A stretch of DNA of 64,000 nucleotides. Source: Caulobacteraceae bacterium. GTDB taxonomy: Bacteria; Pseudomonadota; Alphaproteobacteria; Caulobacterales; Aquidulcibacteraceae. The DNA lies in contig JADJCG010000007.1 of assembly GCA_016703335.1 (NCBI GenBank), positions 1-64,000 of the forward strand, written 5' to 3'. The notes beneath the pieces were generated by a model. It was given only the letters and a program-made list of their open reading frames with translations. It was not told the DNA's origin and made no database searches. Positions 57,780 to 64,000 of this stretch are shown here, in pieces. The number at the start of each line of letters is the position of its first letter. Position 1 is the first letter of the stretch. Made by a program: the position numbers and the translations under genes.

Positions 57780-57860
57780 ATATTGGCCTTGTCTTCCCTT
57801 GGAGACACCCCACCATACCCAACGCCTTCGAGGGCCCCGCAAGGGGCCCTCGTTTTCCTT
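57780..57860 (+). ncRNA. Candidate small RNA ending in a strong terminator
   Basis: A C-rich stretch without any start codon (TTGGAGACACCCCACCATAC and on) runs into a perfect 9-bp GC stem. Upstream are TTGCCA near 57747 and an AT-rich segment (TTAACGCGTTATTTACC, GGATCATATT) that could hold a promoter. No protein gene in the region explains this terminator: tRNA-Cys ends 146 bases earlier. The 5' end is a guess. Confidence 0.4.
57830..57860 (+). terminator. Intrinsic terminator between tRNA-Cys and tRNA-Asn
   Basis: Perfect 9-bp stem GAGGGCCCC / GGGGCCCTC with GCAA loop (57830-57851), then GTTTTCCTTT. It could end tRNA-Cys read-through or a separate small RNA. Confidence 0.85.
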
Positions 57861-57954
57861 TGGGGGCTCTGCAGGCGAGCGCAATCAGGACTTTTCCCCT
57901 GGCGCCGAACTTGATAGAGACCCCGCTCGCTGCGTTAGGCAGCGAAGAAAGTGT

Positions 57955-58029
57955 TCCTCGGTAGCTCAGTGGTAGAGCAATCGACTGTTAATCGATTGGT
58001 CGTAGGTTCGAATCCTACCCGGGGAGCCA
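57955..58029 (+). tRNA. tRNA-Asn (GTT)
   Basis: 75 nt with CCA. Acceptor TCCTCGG/CCGGGGA (one wobble), anticodon loop CTGTTAA (GTT), T-arm GTAGGTTCGAATCCTAC. It marks the left edge of a region of orphan genes. Confidence 0.97.
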
Positions 58030-58267
58030 TTCTCTTTACCTAAACGCTTGAGAAGATTAAATTTTAGCGCGCAGACCCGACCCTCACGCTAAGCAAACCT
58101 ACCATTGCACCCACCCGCTAACCTCTCAGGCGGCCGAAAAGGGCTCGCGCTTTCGTGCGCCTCTCCTCCCCTAGAGACGAGACGGGCCCCCGGGCGCAAG
58201 GGGGGCGGTGAGGGGAGCGCACTAACGGGGCCGGGCCAAGAAACTTCGAAGGAGCTTGCGCTCGCCG
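58030..58267 (+). other. Non-coding stretch after tRNA-Asn with an imperfect inverted repeat
   Basis: No believable gene. GTGCGC (58155-58160) followed by CTCTCCTCCCC faces GGTGAGGGGA then GCGCAC (58217-58222), making a long imperfect stem around a GC-rich loop that itself contains GGGCCCCCGGG. It may be a structured intergenic repeat; only one copy is seen here. Confidence 0.4.
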
Positions 58268-58379
58268 ATGACGACCCATTTCTCAGAGATGCTTTGGGGC
58301 GCTCGCCGTCACAAACGACGGCCCCACAGGCGCCCGCAAGCTTATCAAATTTCCCGCAGAGTACTTTGACGAAGAGCGC

Positions 58380-59822
58380 ATGCCGACCGGTCGTGCGTTG
58401 CCGTGGGAATTAGAAACCCTCGCAACGGAACGACTGCTGATTCCTCCGCTTCGAATAATCGAGGGCGAACGCAACCGGATCATCGATTGCCACTCGTACA
58501 ATGCGGCACGGCTGATCGTGAATGCGTTACGCGACTTGGAAAACGAAGAGGCCGGCTGTTACCTTGAGCAGCTCGATATCCTTATCGAGATGCACCGGAT
58601 CGCGCACCGCCAGTTTCCAGCGCAAGCCGGATTTTTCAACCGGATACAGTTCTACCGCTACGGCTACATCTACGGCGGCCCGAAATGTCAGCAGTACTTC
58701 GAACGCAAAACTGGCCTGACGATGAACATGCTTGCGTTCGTTGCATTCGGACTGACGGCTCATTTCCAGCGCCACCCCACGCACCCGCGCAAATTCAGTA
58801 TGCCCTTCCCTAGCGTGTCCGACGCAGACACGGCGCGGGCACTTTCAATGCTGACACTGCCCGTCCATCGGGCGCGCGCGCAGCAGCAATCAATGATCGC
58901 TACGCTGACCAGCAAGTGGGGCTACAAACCCCCGACCGCGTTTCGTCCAAGCGTACTGCGCCAGTTTCCAGTGTTGATCGGAACCGATGGCCTTATGCGG
59001 TGTCCCCTTCCAGAGTACGCAACTCTTCGCGTGACGGCGGGACTATACTACGACTTGGTCGACGCCGCCGCCGGCGACCTTCGAAACGAAGCAAGTGATC
59101 GGTTTGAGCAATATTGCTTGGACTTCACCGACAAGATGCTTCCTCAGATGAAACCTCGTCGCGACATCAAGTACACGGTGAGCGGCCGAGAGTTTCTTAC
59201 GCCCGATGTGCTGTGTTCCAATCCCGACGGAATCGTTAGTCTCGCTATCGAGTGCAAAGGGGCTTCAAAGCTGACGTTTGACGCGCAGTTCGCCGCCGAC
59301 CCGATCAAGGAAGCTGGCCGCGGATACGACGAGCTGGCGAAAGGCATCTTCCAAATTTGGCGTTTCTTCGCTCACGCAAGAACCGGGCGAGCGCCAGTGT
59401 CAGTGGCTCCAGACGCGCATGGTCTGATCGTGACGCTCGACGCTTGGCTCAACATGGACACACGGCTCAAAGTGGACGTTCTCCGCCGCGCCAACGAACT
59501 GGCTGATCGCGACTCCACCATTGACGCTGTCGATCGCCGGCCTGTGATGATCGCCCATGTCAACGAATACGAAGCAGCACTTCTCAACGGCGACGAAGCC
59601 GCGCTGTTCGATGCCTTGCAGCACGCCGCCACCGAAAGCTTCAGCGGATGGTCACTCACGAGCGTGCAGCGAGAGCGCCGGACAGAGAAGGTGAAGCCCA
59701 GGGGCTACCCTTTCGATCCCGCCAGCGTATTCCCGTTCTTTGACACCATAGACGACGTGGCTGAGTCAGTTGGCAGAGGCCGCCCTGCCGCGAGCGGGCG
59801 CGTTGACGTGATGGAGACCTAG
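58380..59822 (+). CDS. Orphan protein with candidate PD-(D/E)XK nuclease motif
   Basis: 480 residues from ATG 58380. Residues about 265-330 read KYTVSGREFLTPDVLCSNPD, then IVSLAIECKGASKL, and GIFQIWRFFAHARTG. This gives Asp276, Glu291-x-Lys293 and Gln325 in the spacing of the PD-(D/E)XK fold. The first 250 residues are mostly helical, with no recognised domain. A better start may be ATG 58268 (after AAGGAG): removing one G from the GGGG near 58298 joins MTTHFSEMLWALAVTNDGPT to RKLIKFPAEYFDEERM and continues into this frame. It stands alone after tRNA-Asn, with no methylase partner. DNA cleavage and a defence role are inference. Confidence 0.6.
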   Translation: MPTGRALPWELETLATERLLIPPLRIIEGERNRIIDCHSYNAARLIVNALRDLENEEAGCYLEQLDILIEMHRIAHRQFPAQAGFFNRIQFYRYGYIYGGPKCQQYFERKTGLTMNMLAFVAFGLTAHFQRHPTHPRKFSMPFPSVSDADTARALSMLTLPVHRARAQQQSMIATLTSKWGYKPPTAFRPSVLRQFPVLIGTDGLMRCPLPEYATLRVTAGLYYDLVDAAAGDLRNEASDRFEQYCLDFTDKMLPQMKPRRDIKYTVSGREFLTPDVLCSNPDGIVSLAIECKGASKLTFDAQFAADPIKEAGRGYDELAKGIFQIWRFFAHARTGRAPVSVAPDAHGLIVTLDAWLNMDTRLKVDVLRRANELADRDSTIDAVDRRPVMIAHVNEYEAALLNGDEAALFDALQHAATESFSGWSLTSVQRERRTEKVKPRGYPFDPASVFPFFDTIDDVAESVGRGRPAASGRVDVMET

Positions 59823-60144
59823 GTTACCGACGCAGCGAGGCCCGCTTGTAACTGGTCGAGCGCCTCGAAGTTCAGCGCCGAACATCGGCGGCAGAAAGCC
59901 GCCTGAACGTGAAGTTTGACTACAAATCAAGCGCGCCGCCCGAGACATCGGCGCGGGGCTTTTGCGGCACCAATCGGGGATAGCATGACGCAGAGCGGGT
60001 CGCGTATGCTTGAGGAAGACACTCGAGAACCGATCGGTGGTTTCTCGATCCACCGGACATGCGGCGCCATTTCTTGAAGTCTCGCGCGGGAGCCAGGCAG
60101 GACTCAGAGGAAAAGACCAATCCGCATTACTCTTTAGCCTATAA
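59823..60144. other. Gene-poor stretch with two small hairpins
   Basis: No gene is supported. GGCGGC-AGAAA-GCCGCC at about 59888-59904 and CGCGCCG ... CGGCGCG at 59932-59955, followed by GGGCTTTTG, could end transcription from the upstream gene. AT content rises near 60120-60160. Confidence 0.35.
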
Positions 60145-60423
60145 GTTATTGGAAAACCTCACGGACAATGTGTTGGCGAACCATCTCTCGACTGCGCCAA
60201 CGTCTTCGAAGACCTCTTCCAAGAATTTGGCAAGGCGCGCGAACTTGTTGATCAGCTTATGGGGGGCAGCGCTGTCACACGACACGCGTTTCCGCGACCG
60301 CCGCGCGGCAACTTTTGGCAACATGCTCTGCGCCCTGAGTGGGTTATCAGAGACAAGTCTTATCGGTTGATGATGAAAGCCGAGGTCGAAGAGGCGCGTG
60401 GTATTACTTGGCTCAACCACTGA
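60145..60423 (+). pseudogene. Fragment of an unrecognised gene (C-terminal part)
   Basis: One frame stays open from 60145 to TGA 60421 and reads like real protein: NVFEDLFQEFGKARELVDQL, HAFPRPPRGNFWQHALRPEW, VIRDKSYRLMMKAEVEEARG, ITWLNH. There is no ATG, GTG or TTG before residue ~35 and a TAA precedes it, so it is either a truncated remnant or the end of a gene whose 5' part is in another frame. Confidence 0.4.
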
Positions 60424-60536
60424 GAAGCCAACGCTTCGATCGGACGCTGATCGATATGCTCATCGCGTTGGAGCTGTATCAGTATGAAAGACATTGCCAC
60501 TCTGACACGGTGCCGGGCACGCCATCCCAATCACCG

Positions 60537-60931
60537 ATGAAGCAGATGCATCCTCTGCCCAGCACAGCGATCGAGATCGCCGTCGTCGGGGCGATTTTCG
60601 CGCTAGTGTGCTTCGGCGTGTTCAATTTTGAACCCAGGCGGCGATTGGGCGGCTGGGTCATTGGAGCGGCGGGGTTCATCGCTGCACTGGTGTCATATGG
60701 GACGTGGTCACGCTTCCGCTACGATGGATCAATTGGCGAAAAGTCCGAGCCAGAGCAAACGCAATGCTGGACAGCATGCTCACGACTTATCAGAGCTTGC
60801 ATTCAGATAGCGTGATCAGCACCTCTCACGTGCGCGACAGAGTCAAGGTGTCAGCGGACCAAGGAATTGTTTGGCCGTCTCCTCTGTACGTCGTCCTAGA
60901 GGACTCAATTGCGCGCGGTGGACGGCTTTGA
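60537..60931 (+). CDS. Small membrane protein, probable frameshift
   Basis: From ATG 60537: MKQMHPLPSTAIEIAVVGAI then FALVCFGVFNFEPRRRLGG and WVIGAAGFIAALVSYGTWSR, two membrane helices. After about 60720-60750 another frame reads ANAMLDSMLTTYQSLHSDSV, RDRVKVSADQGIVWPSPLYV and VLEDSIARGGRL, ending at 60931, two bases before the next gene's start. Joined length is about 131 residues. No family recognised. Confidence 0.45.
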
Positions 60932-60933
60932 TC

Positions 60934-61455
60934 GTGACACGTGATATTCTGCACCTTCGCACCCTTGGCGCTGTCATGGTCCTCTTGCTTCTCAGCGCGT
61001 GCGGACTGGAAGCGGCGAACTCGCCACCACCTGCTCCGCAGAACGAGAAAGCTCGTCACTTGGTGACGCTCGCTGTCGCTGATGATCAGCGCCAGTACTC
61101 CACTATCCTGACAGAAGAGGCCGAGAACGAGTTGGTCAACTGTGCACTGCGAGACCTTCCCGCCAGCTGGGATAGGCAATCGGCAGCAAGCCCCTATGGC
61201 TATGCCGAAGCGTGGATATCGCTGCCACAGCGAGTCACGAACGCGACCACGACCATACCCGTGATCAACTCGCTTATCTTGTTCTCAGCGCCATCCCGTT
61301 ATGCCGTGGCGAGCTTTCTGCACGTTCGCAACTTCCCTAACTTGCGTCGCATTCGTTGCGCGTGTGCGCACTTTCCGAGTCACTCGATGCGCCAACGCCG
61401 GCACGGAAATGGTGCGGGGAGTGCGCACACGACAGCACCACCCTGTCGCTCGTGA
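60934..61455 (+). CDS. Putative lipoprotein, unknown
   Basis: About 173 residues from GTG 60934 (ATG 60976 is possible). The signal has a lipobox: MVLLLLSACG, Cys about residue 23. The mature part reads NEKARHLVTLAVADDQRQYS, EEAENELVNCALRDLPASWD and ESPYGYAEAW-like SPYGYAEAWISLPQRVTNAT. The last ~45 residues are basic and Ser/His-rich and may be out of frame. It follows the small membrane protein gene by 2 bp, suggesting a two-gene unit. Confidence 0.5.
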   Translation: MTRDILHLRTLGAVMVLLLLSACGLEAANSPPPAPQNEKARHLVTLAVADDQRQYSTILTEEAENELVNCALRDLPASWDRQSAASPYGYAEAWISLPQRVTNATTTIPVINSLILFSAPSRYAVASFLHVRNFPNLRRIRCACAHFPSHSMRQRRHGNGAGSAHTTAPPCRS

Positions 61456-61557
61456 TCCAACTCGTGGCTGGCAATCAATCCTAACGACGTCACGGAGCGC
61501 GCGGGCGCTAGCCGTCGGGCCAATCGCGGCGCAGCTCGATAACATTAGGGGCAAATC

Positions 61558-61887
61558 GTGCGGCTCACTGGCGCCCCATCGCTGGTTTGGTCGCTTGGCG
61601 CGCGCCTACGAAAAAACGGCTCACGCAACGCGGACGGCAAAGTTGCCTTCCTCAATGTCGAGTTGGAGGACGCCATCGACACGATCCGCGGCGCCGACGC
61701 GCCCGACCTCGCCGCCGGGCTGTTTGAAAGGTACGTCGACTTCGCTCCGCTGCACGACCTCGTCCGCCAAGCGCTGCCTCAACACGCCGCGCCGCCCCGG
61801 CCACTGCGCCCTGCGCCGCGACCCGCAAGCGCGCGGACCAGGACGCCGCGCAGGGCCAGCGGGTTGCATCGGCTGGTCCGCCACTAA
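61558..61887 (+). CDS. Hypothetical protein, weakly supported
   Basis: 109 residues from GTG 61558, seven bases after AGGGG. Residues 25-70 look protein-like (GKVAFLNVELEDAIDTIRGA, GLFERYVDFAPLHDLVRQAL). The end is Pro/Arg-rich and doubtful. It ends a few bases before the convergent LysR stop. No function suggested. Confidence 0.35.
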   Translation: MRLTGAPSLVWSLGARLRKNGSRNADGKVAFLNVELEDAIDTIRGADAPDLAAGLFERYVDFAPLHDLVRQALPQHAAPPRPLRPAPRPASARTRTPRRASGLHRLVRH

Positions 61888-61896
61888 TGTTGCCCG

Positions 61897-62848
61897 TCAA
61901 ATCTGCGCCCGTGGTAGCTGCTCTCCATTGGGCAGCCTCTCCGACCACAGCTGGTTGAGGTTGTTGGCGTGCTCAAGGAACAATTCCAGGAATGCTTGCG
62001 CCTCCGGCGTCATTGTTCGCGACGCAGCCTCAATGAGGTAGATGGAAAGGTTGAGAGGCTGCTCTGAGAGCGGATAGAGTTTGAAGCGTCGTTCCTCGTC
62101 GGTGGGGTCCAATATCAAGCATGGTGCAACTGTCACCCAGTCGCTTCGACCGATCAGATCAGAATCGCGAGCGCTGAATCGATGCGAAGTTCCGCGGCGA
62201 TCGTGAGACCTTGGGCCGCAAGAGACGCCGCAATCGCCGCGTGCCGTTTCGGGGACAAGATCGGCAAAACGAGTTTGATTTGCGACCCCCGCGGAATTTC
62301 CCCGGTACCCCCACTTAGCGCGTCGTTGCCAACTATGCATTCGGCCGTGGTTAGCAGGCGACGAGAACGCAGGGCACCCCCTACTGGCTGCGACCCGAGA
62401 CCAAAATCGATTTGGCCCGATATAATCATCTGATGCTGGGCTTCGGCCACGCATTCCACGATCCGTACATGAACGTTCGGATTGCGTTCGTTGTATTTGA
62501 GGAGCGCGCGCCCGAGTAAACGATGGGTCAAAACCGGCGAGGCGCCTAATGCGAAGCTCCCCTGATGGCCATGTGACAGGCGACTTATGCGTCCCGCGAC
62601 TTCGTCCAGTTCTCTGATGATCTGAACGCAGGTCCGATAGAATTCCCCCGCGGCTGGCGTAACCTCCACGCCCGCCCGCTCCCGGACGAACAGTTTCGCA
62701 CCAAGCAGCTGTTCCAACTGGCGAATATGGTGTGACACGCCGGACTGAGTACTGTTCTCGCGCAACGCCGCAGCCGTGAACGACTTTCTTCGTACGCTGC
62801 GACGAACAATCTTATGTCCGCAAGCGACCCTCTGAAGCGCACGCTCAC
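61897..62848 (-). CDS. LysR-family transcriptional regulator, two frameshifts
   Basis: About 315 residues from GTG 62848, eight bases after AAGGAGG. It begins VSVRFRGSLADIRLFVAAYE. After a frame change near 62790 the helix-turn-helix continues: KSFTAAALRENSTQSGVSHH, IRQLEQLLGAKLFVRERAGV. The effector domain has GSFALGASPVLTHRLLGRAL and GQIDFGLGSQPVGGALRSRR. Near 62160 the frame changes again, and the end reads LIGRSDWVTVAPCLILDPTD, HANNLNQLWSERLPNGEQLP. Divergent from the FMN reductase gene, which it probably regulates. Confidence 0.85.
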
Positions 62849-63121
62849 TTGCGTTTCCTCCTTTTGCAACACTTTGCGACAATTGCCGTAGCCGATCAAA
62901 TCGGCACGCCTGTAGCATTGATGTTGCGGTGCGGGATATTTTGTGCGCCGCAACAGAACCGCCGGGATTTTCGCCCGATCCCCGTGCGGCTGGTCACGCC
63001 GCGGTTTCTACCTTTGGCTGGGCGGCGTGGCGCGCGCCCCCAGGGCGCATATACTCATCGGCTTTACGGAATGGCCGTCGATTTTCCACTCGAATACCAT
63101 CTCGGTAATCAGAGGTGGACC
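62849..63121. promoter_or_regulatory. Divergent control region between the LysR and FMN reductase genes
   Basis: About 270 bp without a supported gene. LysR operators (T-N11-A) are expected here but no single clear site was chosen. GGTGGACC lies just before the reductase start. Confidence 0.45.
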
Positions 63122-63940
63122 ATGTTGATTGTTGGCGTTGGCGGATCGATGCGACCGGGTTCTTCAACCGAGTGCGCGCTCGACATCGCGGTGAAGGCGG
63201 CCGCATTGGGCGCTGGCGCTCAAGCCCAGGTCTTCGGAAGCGAGACGCTCTGCGTGTTGCCGCACTACGGGACGCAAGCACTCAATCAAACCGCGACGCG
63301 CTACATTGAAGCCATCCGGCAAGCTGACGCTATCATCATCGCTAGCCCCGGCTACCACGGTACGCTCTCGGGTCTCGTTAAGAACGCACTTGACTACATC
63401 GAGGAGACCTCTCGCGACGCTCGCCCGTATCTTAGCACGGTGCCGGTGGGTCTGATTGCGACCGCGGGCGGTTGGCAGGCGGCGGTCAGCACCCTTGGCT
63501 CCTTGCGCAGCGTTGTCCACGCACTGAGAGGTTGGCCTACGCCGTTCGGGGCCGCCATCCGCACAGCGCCGGGCATGTTCGAGCACGGACGGTGCCGCGA
63601 CGAAGAAGTACAGAATCAGCTTGAGCTCGTGGGACGCCGGGTCAGCGGAATTTCTCTCGGTGACGTCGGCGCGCGATCCAACATTTGCTTCGCGCCTTCC
63701 CGCCGAACAGTTCGCGGCGAGGGTTGTGGCGTGATTGTTTCCGTCAGGGACGGTTCGCTGCACATCGAAGAGCCCGACAACTTCAAGGCGTTCAGCTTTC
63801 GTGTGCCGATAGGCGCAACCCTAGAAGATGTTGACGCGGTCCGGTTCGATGGCGAACACGCTGGATTTCGCAACGCCACCTCAAGGATTGGCCTCCTCGC
63901 CGCTCGGACCAAGACTGGCAGAACAAACTCAACGCGATGA
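63122..63940 (+). CDS. NAD(P)H-dependent FMN reductase-type flavoprotein with extra C-terminal segment
   Basis: 272 residues from ATG 63122. The flavodoxin-like core has the phosphate loop GVGGSMRPGSSTECALDIAV (GSxRxxS type), then ADAIIIASPGYHGTLSGLVK and NALDYIEE, and LIATAGGWQAAVSTLGSLRS, as in SsuE/MsuE-type reductases. That core ends near residue 178. A further 90 residues follow (EGCGVIVSVRDGSLHIEEPD, KAFSFRVPIGATLEDVDAVR), not part of the reductase fold: either a fusion or a separate protein joined by an indel. It supplies reduced flavin, perhaps to a monooxygenase beyond the window. Confidence 0.82.
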   Translation: MLIVGVGGSMRPGSSTECALDIAVKAAALGAGAQAQVFGSETLCVLPHYGTQALNQTATRYIEAIRQADAIIIASPGYHGTLSGLVKNALDYIEETSRDARPYLSTVPVGLIATAGGWQAAVSTLGSLRSVVHALRGWPTPFGAAIRTAPGMFEHGRCRDEEVQNQLELVGRRVSGISLGDVGARSNICFAPSRRTVRGEGCGVIVSVRDGSLHIEEPDNFKAFSFRVPIGATLEDVDAVRFDGEHAGFRNATSRIGLLAARTKTGRTNSTR

Positions 63941-64000
63941 TCGACTACGCACGAAGCAAGGCTTGGGTGGACGAAGCAACCCAAGCCATTCGCGCTCACG
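63937..64000 (+). CDS. Start of a further gene, or frame-shifted end of the preceding one (cut by window edge)
   Basis: ATG 63937 overlaps the reductase stop (ATGA) and reads MIDYARSKAWVDEATQAIRA to the edge. The same frame is also open upstream (QDWQNKLNAMIDYARSK), so this may instead be the continuation of the reductase's extra C-terminal segment after an indel near 63895. Product not recognised. Confidence 0.4.
   Translation, partial: MIDYARSKAWVDEATQAIRAH

Noticed and set aside
59766..60053. 95-codon minus-strand open frame after the nuclease-like gene
   Set aside because: No ribosome binding site, no recognisable motif, and it overlaps the end of the plus-strand gene.
57955..62000. Attachment-site duplication from integration at tRNA-Asn
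   Set aside because: No copy of the tRNA-Asn 3' end (AGGTTCGAATCCTACC) was found downstream and no integrase gene is present in the window.
61301..62041. 246-codon plus-strand open frame over the lipoprotein end and the LysR gene
   Set aside because: It crosses the LysR gene in antisense, is rich in Arg/Ser/Thr as expected for an out-of-frame read, and shows no domain.

Overview
The window is high-GC alphaproteobacterial chromosome. Several features point to Caulobacterales or a Hyphomonadaceae-like lineage: a popZ (DUF2497) gene immediately downstream of valS, a DUF2336 protein, TonB-dependent uptake, and a tRNA-His without a G at -1 but with U72 and A73, as is typical of alphaproteobacteria. 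This placement is inferred from gene content; no database search was run.

Layout. Positions 1-11485 (minus strand) hold the merged S10-spc operon in the order rpsJ-rplC-rplD-rplW-rplB-rpsS-rplV-rpsC-rplP-rpmC-rpsQ-rplN-rplX-rplE-rpsN-rpsH-rplF-rplR-rpsE-rpmD-rplO-secY-adk. A leader hairpin with a T run lies upstream of rpsJ. Next come a DUF2807-like envelope protein gene and tuf. Divergent from tuf, a sigma70-like promoter and a cobalamin riboswitch lead into a BtuB-like receptor, followed by a dodecin gene whose ribosome binding site sits in a 14-bp hairpin. Positions 16.9-23.3 kb carry tRNA-Gly, tRNA-Tyr, an RlmB/TrmH-type methyltransferase, a GNAT enzyme, metG, a tandem-domain muramidase and tRNA-Thr. 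Positions 23.4-28.3 kb hold a lipoprotein cytochrome c and an RND efflux pair. Positions 28.4-40.5 kb hold nadK, a signalling group (Hpt, EAL-like, DUF2336), a CoA-transferase, an S41-like protein, a lytic transglycosylase, an acyl-CoA dehydrogenase, an FAD oxidoreductase and a RyR-like protein. Positions 40.5-57.7 kb hold a patatin, an overlapping ATP-grasp/FolC-like ligase pair, tRNA-His, an M48 protease, tRNA-Phe, DsbA, AsmA, a CobW GTPase coupled to a WD40 protein, LysE, valS, popZ, a PIMT-like methyltransferase, an extensin-like protein and tRNA-Cys. From tRNA-Asn (57955) to about 62 kb the content changes to orphan genes, including a candidate PD-(D/E)XK nuclease, a gene fragment and small envelope proteins. 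The window ends with a LysR regulator divergent from an FMN reductase.

Major caveat: about 30 single-base or dinucleotide indels interrupt otherwise normal genes, including the essential secY, rplC, rplF, rpmD, tuf and nadK. Many fall in G/C runs, so they are read as sequencing or assembly errors. Affected genes are annotated over their reconstructed full extent and the break points are stated.

The most unusual items are three inverted repeats placed exactly on translation starts (dodecin, metG, S41-like), all sharing a TAGCG/CGCTA stem core; the ATP-grasp plus FolC-like ligase pair; the RyR-like protein; the candidate nuclease beside tRNA-Asn; and a possible orphan small RNA between tRNA-Cys and tRNA-Asn.
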